Part shown: positions 1-6,567 of the stretch, piece by piece | How the letters are laid out: every line of letters begins with the position of its first letter | How positions within the stretch are numbered: the stretch's first letter is position 1 | NCBI GenBank assembly: GCA_030655795.1 | Contig: JAUSPJ010000201.1 | Coordinates: 1 to 6,693, forward strand | Direction: 5' to 3' | Length of the DNA stretch: 6,693 nucleotides | Source: Fidelibacterota bacterium | Lineage (GTDB): Bacteria; Fidelibacterota; UBA2242 | Translations under genes and position numbers: made by a program | The notes under the pieces: model-generated | Told to the model about the DNA's origin: nothing | Databases searched by the model: none | What the model saw: the letters and a program-made list of their open reading frames with translations, nothing else

Positions 1-195
1 AGCCACGATACCAATCATACCACAAATCATCCATAAAAGCTGTTTTCCAATCACCTTTTTAAAAAATGACGCATCCACATGCAGGGACGCACTATATAAA
101 GCCATCAAACCGGCAACACACAGTAAAAACACTGTGAGCGCAATCAAAAAATTGCTGTTTGATATGGAGCTGCCAATCTGAATTGATTTTTTCAC
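1..195 (-). CDS. rodA: RodA, SEDS-family peptidoglycan glycosyltransferase of the elongasome (N-terminal 65 residues; cut by window edge)
   Basis: RodA polymerises lipid II into glycan strands in the inner membrane, working as a pair with PBP2 during lateral wall growth. Only the first 65 codons are present. They start at GTG (195-193) and run open to base 1. After a short polar N-terminus there is a hydrophobic segment at about residues 15-36, ending in GLMALYSAS, a typical SEDS first helix. The polar stretch FKKVIGKQ (about 45-52) follows, and a second hydrophobic segment begins at LLWMICGM. The GTG overlaps the mrdA stop as GTGA and has a good Shine-Dalgarno sequence upstream. The next in-frame ATG is codon 31, inside the first helix, so GTG is preferred. 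RodA rather than FtsW is inferred from linkage to mreBCD and mrdA; the catalytic aspartate loop lies outside the window. Confidence 0.88.
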   Translation of the reverse strand, partial: MKKSIQIGSSISNSNFLIALTVFLLCVAGLMALYSASLHVDASFFKKVIGKQLLWMICGMIGIVA

Positions 196-209
196 CGGGC
201 CGCCACCTC
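192..209 (-). promoter_or_regulatory. Shine-Dalgarno and GTGA stop/start overlap coupling mrdA to rodA
   Basis: On the minus strand GAGGTG (209-204) lies 8 nt upstream of the GTG start of rodA, within an AAGAGGTGG context that pairs well with the 16S rRNA 3' end. The GTG shares bases with the mrdA TGA stop (GTGA, 195-192). This supports the GTG start and suggests translational coupling of PBP2 and RodA. It is one of only two clear Shine-Dalgarno sites in the window. Confidence 0.7.
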
Positions 210-2003
210 TTCAACAACCGTCTTTTGGGGCAGATTTTTCTGACAATAACTGAAAATCTGTCTTGCCGTTACGGCGGCCTCTCCACCGCCCGATCCACCA
301 TGCTCGATCAAGACCGTTATAGCAAGCGTACGAGCGCCGTCTTTCGAATAACCTATGAACCAGGAATGAGCTTCGCCGTGCGGATTTTGAGCGGTTCCGG
401 TTTTTCCATAAACATCCAGTCCGCGAACCCTGGCCGCCCGACCTGTCCCGGTTTTTGAATTGACCACGTCATACATCGCTTTTTCGATAAATTCCCAGGA
501 CGAAGCGGATATACTCGGAATGGAATCAGCGGTAGAAAACGAAAACTGATGAAAACGGTTTGTGCCACGTTCCATATACTTTAATCCCAAGTGCGGAGTT
601 GTCAGTTTTCCGTGGGTCGCCAGGGCCCCGGTAAATCGCACCATTTGTAAAGGAGTCACCAGTAAATCCCCCTGGCCAATCACGAGATTCAGTTTATTCC
701 CCTCACTCCAGCCGCCTTTTCCATATTTTTCATTCATAAAAGATTCATTCGGTACGATCCCCTGAGATTCGCCGTACAGATCGACCTTGGTTAATTCACC
801 AAAACGAAATTTTCTGGCATACCCGGACCACAGGTTTACATCCATTTTCCGAACCAGCGTGTAAAAATAGACATTACAGGAATTTACAACAGCATCGAAC
901 AGGTTCATGCGCCCGTGCCCGCTTTCCTTCCAGCATTTGAAATCACGTCGGCCTAATTTATAAACCCCGCGACAACGTACTGTCGTTTCAGGATCAAGGA
1001 TATTTTTTTCGAGAGACGCAAGGACCGCGACGATTTTAAATGTGGAACCCGGCGGATAGGTTCCCTGGATAACGCGGTTGTACAACGGACGTTCGGCATC
1101 ATTCACTAACTCGTTCCACACATTGGACTCAACGATTCCGGAAAACAAGCCCGGTGAATAGTCGGGCTTACTGACAATCATCAGGATCTCTCCGGTTTTG
1201 GCATCCATTACAACTGCCGCACCCTTCTTATCTTTAAGCAGCTGTTCCGTATATGCCTGAAGACCGATATCGATAGTCAGGTACAGATCATTGCCGAACT
1301 GTGATTTCACACTACGTTCGTCCCGGACTTTGCCTACCTCCTGTCCGTATACATTTACCTGGACATAATCAAAACCCCTTTTACCGCGTAAAATACTTTC
1401 ATATTCCCGTTCAACACCATTCCAGCCGATCAGGTCGCCCGGACGATACCCGTAATCTTTAATCATCCGCAGGACATCTTTATCAATTTCCCGCAAATAT
1501 CCCAGCACATGACTCAGATTAGCCTGGCTGGGAAACGATCGAATCGGTTCCAGCGAGTACATAACCCCGGGAAGTTCAAGCCGGCGCTCTTCCAGCTCCG
1601 TCAGAGTCTCAAAATTAATGTCCCCTGCAATTCTCACCGGTAAGAAACGTCCCCGCCAATTTTTTTTCACACGCCGCTGAATTTCGGATTCCGGAATATT
1701 GAGGATATCACTTAACAGGCTGTATATCGAATCATTTTTGGCGACTTCAAAGGGAATCAGATTGACATTATATTGGGATTTGTTGTCAACAATTATATCT
1801 CCGTTGCGGTCGAAAATTATTCCCCGCGGCGCCTCCTGTGAAACAACCCGGATTCGATTTGCTTCTGCTATTCCTGCAAAACGCTTATAATCCACAATCT
1901 GTAGCTGATATAGCCTGATACCCAGAACAAGAAACAGGGTAAATACAACCAGTATTAACAGATTGCGATGCAGTGATGTTGCATTATTCTGTAAATAGAA
2001 CAT
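192..2003 (-). CDS. mrdA: Penicillin-binding protein 2, class B monofunctional transpeptidase of the elongasome
   Basis: PBP2 cross-links peptidoglycan in the periplasm during rod elongation and activates RodA. The 603-residue length is normal for the family. One membrane helix lies at about 14-33 with the catalytic part outside. The N-terminal dimerisation (pedestal) domain starts with PRGIIFDRNG (59-68) and includes GWNGVE (193-198). The transpeptidase domain has all three active-site motifs: STFK with nucleophile Ser320 and Lys323, SCN (375-377), and KTGT (534-537). An earlier KTGT at 517-520 belongs to the GTGRAA segment that usually precedes the true motif. Cys344, Cys357, His363 and Cys376 match the spacing of a zinc site described in PBP2. 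The ATG start is 2 nt after the mreD stop and has no visible Shine-Dalgarno, so reinitiation after mreD is likely. FtsI is unlikely given the neighbours and the CW...GHG segment. Confidence 0.96.
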   Translation of the reverse strand: MFYLQNNATSLHRNLLILVVFTLFLVLGIRLYQLQIVDYKRFAGIAEANRIRVVSQEAPRGIIFDRNGDIIVDNKSQYNVNLIPFEVAKNDSIYSLLSDILNIPESEIQRRVKKNWRGRFLPVRIAGDINFETLTELEERRLELPGVMYSLEPIRSFPSQANLSHVLGYLREIDKDVLRMIKDYGYRPGDLIGWNGVEREYESILRGKRGFDYVQVNVYGQEVGKVRDERSVKSQFGNDLYLTIDIGLQAYTEQLLKDKKGAAVVMDAKTGEILMIVSKPDYSPGLFSGIVESNVWNELVNDAERPLYNRVIQGTYPPGSTFKIVAVLASLEKNILDPETTVRCRGVYKLGRRDFKCWKESGHGRMNLFDAVVNSCNVYFYTLVRKMDVNLWSGYARKFRFGELTKVDLYGESQGIVPNESFMNEKYGKGGWSEGNKLNLVIGQGDLLVTPLQMVRFTGALATHGKLTTPHLGLKYMERGTNRFHQFSFSTADSIPSISASSWEFIEKAMYDVVNSKTGTGRAARVRGLDVYGKTGTAQNPHGEAHSWFIGYSKDGARTLAITVLIEHGGSGGGEAAVTARQIFSYCQKNLPQKTVVEEVAAR

Positions 2004-2005
2004 TG

Positions 2006-2482
2006 TTAATCGTTATTTAAAGATAAAATATAATCAAATACAATGAACAAAACCGATGTATAGACAGTCTCCGGAAGAATGTAACGGACGATTAAAAACT
2101 GAATTGTGTAATCTGTCGAGTGAAAATTTATCAGAAAAAAAATCAGATAATGAAAAAAGATTATAAAGCATGTGAAGGTGTAAAGCGTAAAACTGTTAAA
2201 TCGGTTTCGGCGATCTTTCAGGCAGCCGGCCAGAAAGCCGGCAATTGTTTTTACCATGGCCGACAATCCCAGGAATGAACCGATTCCAATCATATCGACA
2301 ATTAAGCCGAGGCCGAAGCCGTAAAGCTGACCGTAAACCCGCCCATAAAGTATCGCAACAAACATAATCAGTATCAGGATAAAATCAGGTTTGATACCCT
2401 GAATCGAAAACCAGGGCGCAACCACCAGTTGCAGAAGTATTGCCAGTAAACTAAATCCGATTAATATTAATAACTTTTTCAT
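2006..2482 (-). CDS. mreD: MreD, integral membrane rod-shape protein
   Basis: MreD is a small inner-membrane protein that binds MreC and helps control PBP2/RodA activity. The 158 residues are overwhelmingly hydrophobic, with about five or six membrane segments (roughly 4-22, 34-47, 53-67, 70-88, 100-120 and 131-154). A polar KDRRNR loop at 89-94 interrupts them. The family signature is visible: KPDF at 31-34 opening a helix, then GQLYGFGLGLIVDM (51-64) with its glycines and Asp63. Length is as usual for MreD. The ATG lies 2 nt after the mreC TGA without a recognisable Shine-Dalgarno, and the stop is 2 nt before mrdA. This suggests coupled translation. MreD sequences diverge strongly, so position between mreC and mrdA adds much of the certainty. 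Confidence 0.93.
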   Translation of the reverse strand: MKKLLILIGFSLLAILLQLVVAPWFSIQGIKPDFILILIMFVAILYGRVYGQLYGFGLGLIVDMIGIGSFLGLSAMVKTIAGFLAGCLKDRRNRFNSFTLYTFTCFIIFFHYLIFFLINFHSTDYTIQFLIVRYILPETVYTSVLFIVFDYILSLNND

Positions 2483-2484
2483 AA

Positions 2485-3273
2485 TCAGTACGAAAGAATT
2501 ACAAAAGCCTCTTCAATGGTATTTATGTCCGCATTGGATCGAATGATAACCGACTGAAATGGCTCATTTTCGGCACGATGAACTTCAATGACCTCACCGA
2601 TAATGATGTTTGGCGGATAAATTTTACTGTATCCGGAAGTTAATACCAGCTCTCCCGGATGTATCTCGGCCGTATTCGGAATCTCCCGAACTATTGCCGA
2701 ACCATCGGGCTGCCACATCACAATTCCATAAACTCTGGAATTTTGAAATTTAACACTCAGCCGAAAATTCACATCCTGAAAAATCTGACATTGGGTGGTT
2801 TTATCACCCACGGCGATCGTTTTTCCAATAATCCCCTTAGTAGATATTACGGCAAGGTTGGGAACGACCCCCTCATTTCTGCCAACATTCAGCAAAATGG
2901 AATTGGCAATCGGCGCCGTCCCGCGGTTAATGACCTTCGCCGGTACAATTACATACGCAGTACTATCCAGAAACCCGAGCATTTTTTTTAGACGCCGGTT
3001 TTCCAAATAGGCCTCTTTAAACTCAATATTTTGCAATTTTAATTGCAGATTTTCCTGTGTTAACGCTTCATTTTCCTTTAATAATCCGGACAGTTCCTCT
3101 AGCCAGATTCCGGGGTAATGAATAAAGGCGAAAACATCCGCCACATCCCCCTGAAAAGATCTTACTTCGGGCGCTTCATTCATGAACAGGATTAAAAAAG
3201 AGATAAATATGAGCAGAATCAGCAGAAAATAATCATAGAAATCGAAAAGGATGGATAAAATTTTTCTCCACAT
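2485..3273 (-). CDS. mreC: MreC, periplasmic elongasome scaffold protein
   Basis: MreC is a bitopic protein whose periplasmic beta-rich domain contacts and activates PBP2. From the ATG at 3273 it has 262 residues. A short basic cytoplasmic start (MWRK) is followed by a membrane helix at about 15-31. A coiled coil at about 57-100 is rich in Glu, Leu, Lys and Gln (for example KENEALTQENLQLK). The MreC core follows: VINRG (115-119), NVGRNEGVVPNLAV (129-142), KGIIGK (146-151) and LVLTSGYSKIYP (209-220), then GEV. A TTG codon directly precedes the ATG in frame (3276-3274) and would add one residue. I prefer ATG because neither candidate has a Shine-Dalgarno and ATG is the stronger codon. The mreB stop lies 5 nt upstream, or 2 nt if TTG is used. 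Length is typical. Confidence 0.93.
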   Translation of the reverse strand: MWRKILSILFDFYDYFLLILLIFISFLILFMNEAPEVRSFQGDVADVFAFIHYPGIWLEELSGLLKENEALTQENLQLKLQNIEFKEAYLENRRLKKMLGFLDSTAYVIVPAKVINRGTAPIANSILLNVGRNEGVVPNLAVISTKGIIGKTIAVGDKTTQCQIFQDVNFRLSVKFQNSRVYGIVMWQPDGSAIVREIPNTAEIHPGELVLTSGYSKIYPPNIIIGEVIEVHRAENEPFQSVIIRSNADINTIEEAFVILSY

Positions 3274-3278
3274 CAAAG

Positions 3279-4292
3279 CTACACTAGGACTTCTTTATAC
3301 TTATCTAAATCCTCGATAATGATTCCGCCTCCTCTGACGACAGACAGCAGCGGTTCTTCGGCAACATTAACCGGTAAATCCGTCTCCACACGGATTCTCT
3401 GGTCCAAACCTTTCAGCAGTGAACCACCACCGGTGAGAATAATACCTCTGTCCAAAATATCTGACGACAGTTCCGGCGGCGTCATCTCCAAAGCCTGTTT
3501 GATGGCCTGAGCAATCAGATCGATGGTATCTTTCAGGCACTCCCGTATTTCAACCGACGACACCTCAATCGTTTTAGGGATACCCGCCACCAGACTGCGG
3601 CCTTTAACAGCAATCGTAGTATCGTTGATTGGCATGGCCGAACCTGCGGTACACTTGATCCATTCGGCAGTTCTCTCGCCAATCAGCAGATTATGTTCCG
3701 CTTTAAAGTACTGGATTATTGCGTCATCCATTTCATCGCCGGCAACCCGGATAGCCTGTTTAGTTACAATACCGTTCAATGCAATTACCGCTATCTCGGT
3801 TGTTCCGCCGCCAATATCAACAATGATATTGCCTATCGGTTTGGAAATGTCAATACCGATACCGATCGCAGCAGCCACAGGCTCCTCAACCAGGTAAACT
3901 TCCCGGGCGTTGGCCCGGTCGGCAGAATCCCTAACGGCCCGCTTTTCGACTTCTGTTATACCCGAAGGAATACTGATTACAATTCTCGGCCGGGCAATCC
4001 GGCTCATATTGATTTTACGGATAAATCCACGGATCATGGCATCGGTCATCTCAAAGTCCGCGATGACGCCGTCTTTCAAAGGGCGGATTGTCGTAATGTC
4101 CCGATGGGTCTTCCCAAGCATTTCTTTGGCATCACTTCCCACAGCCAGAACTTCACCGGTATGTGTCGAACGTGCGACGATACTCGGTTCATCCAGCAGG
4201 ATCCCCTTGCCCTTCATGTATATCAGGGTATTCGCCGTACCCAGATCAATCGCGATGTCGCCGCCAAAAAAATTAAAAAACGAGAATCCCAT
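3279..4292 (-). CDS. mreB: MreB, actin-like cell-shape protein
   Basis: MreB is an ATP-binding actin homologue that forms membrane-bound antiparallel filaments and guides the Rod complex. The 337 residues are full length. The hydrophobic start MGFSFFNFFGG fits membrane attachment. Actin-fold motifs are phosphate 1 (DLGTANT, 16-22), VEEPVAAAIG (135-144) with the acidic catalytic pair, phosphate 2 (DIGGGTTE, 159-166), and the adenosine loop (TGGGSLL, 287-293). The protein ends DLDKYKEVLV, like many MreBs. One segment is unusual: after ERTAE it reads WIKCTAGSA (211-219), where I recall a K-x-E-I-G pattern. The ATG has a good GGAG Shine-Dalgarno, suggesting independent and strong initiation for this abundant protein. 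The gene lies 14 nt after purH and 5 nt before mreC. Confidence 0.98.
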   Translation of the reverse strand: MGFSFFNFFGGDIAIDLGTANTLIYMKGKGILLDEPSIVARSTHTGEVLAVGSDAKEMLGKTHRDITTIRPLKDGVIADFEMTDAMIRGFIRKINMSRIARPRIVISIPSGITEVEKRAVRDSADRANAREVYLVEEPVAAAIGIGIDISKPIGNIIVDIGGGTTEIAVIALNGIVTKQAIRVAGDEMDDAIIQYFKAEHNLLIGERTAEWIKCTAGSAMPINDTTIAVKGRSLVAGIPKTIEVSSVEIRECLKDTIDLIAQAIKQALEMTPPELSSDILDRGIILTGGGSLLKGLDQRIRVETDLPVNVAEEPLLSVVRGGGIIIEDLDKYKEVLV

Positions 4293-4297
4293 ATTTG

Positions 4298-4301
4298 CTC
4301 C
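4298..4301 (-). promoter_or_regulatory. Shine-Dalgarno site for mreB
   Basis: GGAG (minus strand, 4301-4298, in the context TTGGAGC) sits 5 nt before the mreB ATG, in the 14-nt gap after the purH stop. It stands out because purN, mreC, mreD and mrdA show no comparable site. It fits a higher translation rate for the filament protein than for its downstream membrane partners. Confidence 0.65.
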
Positions 4302-4306
4302 AATAA

Positions 4307-5854
4307 TTAATGTTTAAAAACTCGTTTATGTGTAAACAGCATAAACATACCATAGTCATTGCAGGCACTGATGACCTCTTCATCCCGGATGCTGCCACCC
4401 GGTTGAATTATACCTGCAATGCCGTATTTTGCCGCAAGATCCACGGAATCCCGAAATGGGAAAAACGCATCTGAGGCTATAATTGTATTACTTGTCTTAA
4501 ATCCCGCTTCTTCAGCTTTCCGGACTGCAATCTTCATTGAATCCACACGAGACATCTGGCCGGCGCCGACACCGATTGAGCCATCCTGGTCGGCCAGTAC
4601 AATGGCATTCGATTTCACATGTTTGACCACATGCCATCCAATCCGGAGGGCTTCTTTAAATGATTCATCAGGATTCACCTTCGTTACCAGACTCCAGTCA
4701 TCTTCATTGTCGTCAGGGGATTGATACTCCTGAATCAGCAATCCTTTGCCATAGGCTTTAACATCGTACGGAAATGCCAGATAATCTTCATCCGGTATCA
4801 GTAAACGCAGGTTTTTCCGGTTTTTCAAAATTTCAAGTGCATCGGGCGTAAATTCCGGAGCAATAATGCATTCCAGGAAGCTTTTCGTAAACTCCCCGGC
4901 AATCGTTTTATCCACCGGACGGTTCAGTCCGACAATTCCGCCATAATAACTGACCGGATCGGCCTTTACCGCCCGCCTGTATGCCTCCAGCGGAGTATCC
5001 CCAAGACCAAATCCGCAGGGATTGGTATGCTTGAGATTCGCGCAGACGACCCGGTCCGTACGAAATTCAAACGCAACCCGGTAAGCGGCGATGCAATCGA
5101 TATAATTGTTATATGAAATTTCCTTGCCCTGTAATTGGGTAAAAGGAACTGAGTCAGGCATCGATTCGGGATTGTATAGAGCGGCTTTCTGGTCGGGATT
5201 TTCACCATACCGCAGTTCGGATGATTTCCGGTAGTGGTCTAGCCACAAGTCCGGCAAACTCTCTGATTTTCCCGAAAAGAATTTGGCAATTTCAGAATCG
5301 TAGTTGCAAGTCTGTATAAAAACATCTCTCGCCAGGGAACGTCGATAGTCTTCATCTATCGTGTTGCTTTCGAAACGGTGTATAAACTCATCATACTGGG
5401 CAGGATGTGACAGAACCGCCACACTGTTGAAATTCTTCGATGCCGCCCGTAACATACCGGGGCCGCCGATATCGATCATCTCAACGATTTCACTGTCCGT
5501 TTTATTACCGGCGTGAAAGGTCTCGGCAAAGGGATACAGATTTACAACAAGCAATTGAAACCCTGAAGCGCCAACTTTTTTCAAATCTTCCTGATGCCCG
5601 GAATTATTGCTGTCCGCCAGAATACCGGAAAAAATCAACGGATGCAGCGTCTTTACCCGGCCACCCATAATTTCGGGAAAACCGGTTAAATCTTCAATTT
5701 TATGAACAACAATCCCGTTCTCTTCCAAAGTTCGGTAAGTTCCGCCGGTACTGAAGATTTCAACGCTATTGGCTGCCAGTTTCCGGGCCAAAGGCAGAAC
5801 ACCGCTTTTATCCCAGACACTGATGATCGCGCGATCTATCTTAAAAGGTTTCAT
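4307..5854 (-). CDS. purH: Bifunctional AICAR transformylase / IMP cyclohydrolase
   Basis: PurH performs the last two steps of IMP synthesis in the cytoplasm. It formylates AICAR with 10-formyl-THF, then closes the ring to IMP. From the ATG at 5854 it has 515 residues, normal for the family. The N-terminal cyclohydrolase domain (about 1-195) shows FSTGGT, GFPEIMGGRVKTLHP, NLYPF and IDIGGPGMLRAASKN. Lys68, Tyr107, Asp128 and Lys140 match the active-site residues I know from human PurH. The transformylase domain has LRYGENP (214-220), NLKHTNPCG with the Lys275-His276 pair, GAGQMSRVDS, SDAFFPFRDS and the IIQPGGSIRDEEV end. A TTG three codons upstream keeps the frame open, but the ATG overlaps the purN stop as ATGA and is preferred. 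An upstream GGA gives at best a weak Shine-Dalgarno. Confidence 0.98.
   Translation of the reverse strand: MKPFKIDRAIISVWDKSGVLPLARKLAANSVEIFSTGGTYRTLEENGIVVHKIEDLTGFPEIMGGRVKTLHPLIFSGILADSNNSGHQEDLKKVGASGFQLLVVNLYPFAETFHAGNKTDSEIVEMIDIGGPGMLRAASKNFNSVAVLSHPAQYDEFIHRFESNTIDEDYRRSLARDVFIQTCNYDSEIAKFFSGKSESLPDLWLDHYRKSSELRYGENPDQKAALYNPESMPDSVPFTQLQGKEISYNNYIDCIAAYRVAFEFRTDRVVCANLKHTNPCGFGLGDTPLEAYRRAVKADPVSYYGGIVGLNRPVDKTIAGEFTKSFLECIIAPEFTPDALEILKNRKNLRLLIPDEDYLAFPYDVKAYGKGLLIQEYQSPDDNEDDWSLVTKVNPDESFKEALRIGWHVVKHVKSNAIVLADQDGSIGVGAGQMSRVDSMKIAVRKAEEAGFKTSNTIIASDAFFPFRDSVDLAAKYGIAGIIQPGGSIRDEEVISACNDYGMFMLFTHKRVFKH
5851..5854 (-). promoter_or_regulatory. ATGA stop/start overlap coupling purN to purH
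   Basis: The purN TGA (5853-5851) and the purH ATG (5854-5852) share bases as ATGA on the minus strand. Such overlaps usually mean that ribosomes finishing the first gene reinitiate on the second. This junction decides the purH start over the in-frame TTG at 5863. Confidence 0.7.
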
Positions 5855-6486
5855 CGGTTCCAAAATACTTTTCCGTCGATCATTTCAATTTTTCCCGCAC
5901 AGTATGCCCGAACGACTTCCGGTAATAACCGGTGTTCAACTGCCAATACCCGTTTCGCCAGAGTTGCCGGCGTTTCTCCGGGAATTACATCTACTTTTTC
6001 CTGAATAATCACTGCTCCCTGATCATAATGCTTATCCACAAAATGGATGGTTACGCCGGTAATTCTCACCCCCGATTCAATTACCGCCCGATGCACTTTT
6101 TCGCCATAGAAACCTTTTCCACCGAAATTAGGCAAGAGCGCCGGATGAATATTGATAATAGCATTTCGATAATGTTCAACTATCGGCGCAGGAATCAGTT
6201 TCAAATATCCGGCTAAAAGAATCATTTCCGTCTGATAGGAACCCAGTAGTTTCAATAAAAATTCCGCATAATCCTCTGCGGCCGAGAACTGTTTCCGGTT
6301 CACCCAGTGAGTCGGGATACTGTTTTCCCGGGCAATGTCAAAAACCGGCGGCCAGGCATGATCACTGATGACACACACCACTTCAGCGGCAATCTTATCC
6401 TGTTTAATCTGTTCCAGGACCGCTAAAAAATTCGAACCCCGTCCAGATGCAAATACGGCAATCTTTTTCAATACTGTGCTACCCAT
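5851..6486 (-). CDS. purN: Phosphoribosylglycinamide formyltransferase (GAR transformylase)
   Basis: PurN transfers the formyl group of 10-formyl-THF to GAR, giving FGAR, the third step of purine synthesis. The 211 residues are the normal length. The N-terminal Rossmann-like half begins KKIAVFASGRGSNF (7-20), the GAR phosphate-binding loop. The formyl-folate half has LAGYLKLIP (91-99) and NIHPALLPNFGGKGFYG (112-128). The catalytic triad is Asn112, His114 and Asp155, equivalent to Asn106, His108 and Asp144 in E. coli. GGKGFYG replaces the enterobacterial loop and resembles the Bacteroidota type. The ATG at 6486 has no visible Shine-Dalgarno. A TTG at codon 6, just before KKIAVFASG where many PurN proteins begin, is an alternative start. 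It is probably the first gene of the transcription unit. Confidence 0.97.
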   Translation of the reverse strand: MGSTVLKKIAVFASGRGSNFLAVLEQIKQDKIAAEVVCVISDHAWPPVFDIARENSIPTHWVNRKQFSAAEDYAEFLLKLLGSYQTEMILLAGYLKLIPAPIVEHYRNAIINIHPALLPNFGGKGFYGEKVHRAVIESGVRITGVTIHFVDKHYDQGAVIIQEKVDVIPGETPATLAKRVLAVEHRLLPEVVRAYCAGKIEMIDGKVFWNR

Positions 6487-6567
6487 TCAAATCTAAAAAA
6501 GCGTCTAAATTTATTGAAATCCTTCGGTAAAAACCATTAAATATATTAGGAAAGGACGATGGCGGCC
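6487..6567 (-). other. 81-nt intergenic gap before purN, possible promoter region
   Basis: This is the longest non-coding stretch in the window and separates the unidentified upstream gene from the purN-rodA unit. It is AT-rich near purN, with runs of T on the minus strand. I see no strong inverted repeat that would make a terminator, no convincing -35/-10 pair and no recognisable PurR-type operator. A TAGATTTG sequence (6495-6488) matches the Bacteroidota -7 consensus TAnnTTTG but lies against the start codon. Transcription could begin here or read through from upstream. Confidence 0.35.

Noticed and set aside
444..455. Extra KTGT motif in PBP2 (residues 517-520), at first sight a second active-site triad element
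   Set aside because: It is followed by GRAARVRG, the segment that normally lies just before the true KTG box in PBP2. The KTGTAQNPHG at 534-543 has the correct active-site context.
2225..2242. Perfect GCCGGC-cagaaa-GCCGGC inverted repeat that could form a hairpin inside mreD
   Set aside because: It encodes the repeated Ala-Gly codons of AGFLAG in a membrane helix, has no T-run after it and sits mid-gene, so codon repetition explains it better than a terminator or regulator.
3693..4310. A 205-residue open frame on the plus strand, opposite mreB, plus other plus-strand frames of 60-135 residues across the window
   Set aside because: They lie wholly opposite strongly conserved genes, their translations show no recognisable domain or membrane pattern, and antisense frames of this size are common opposite such genes.
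4966..5208. 80-residue minus-strand frame within purH, considered as a nested gene or frameshift sign
   Set aside because: The purH frame is intact and conserved through this stretch, and the alternative frame gives a basic, low-information sequence without motifs.
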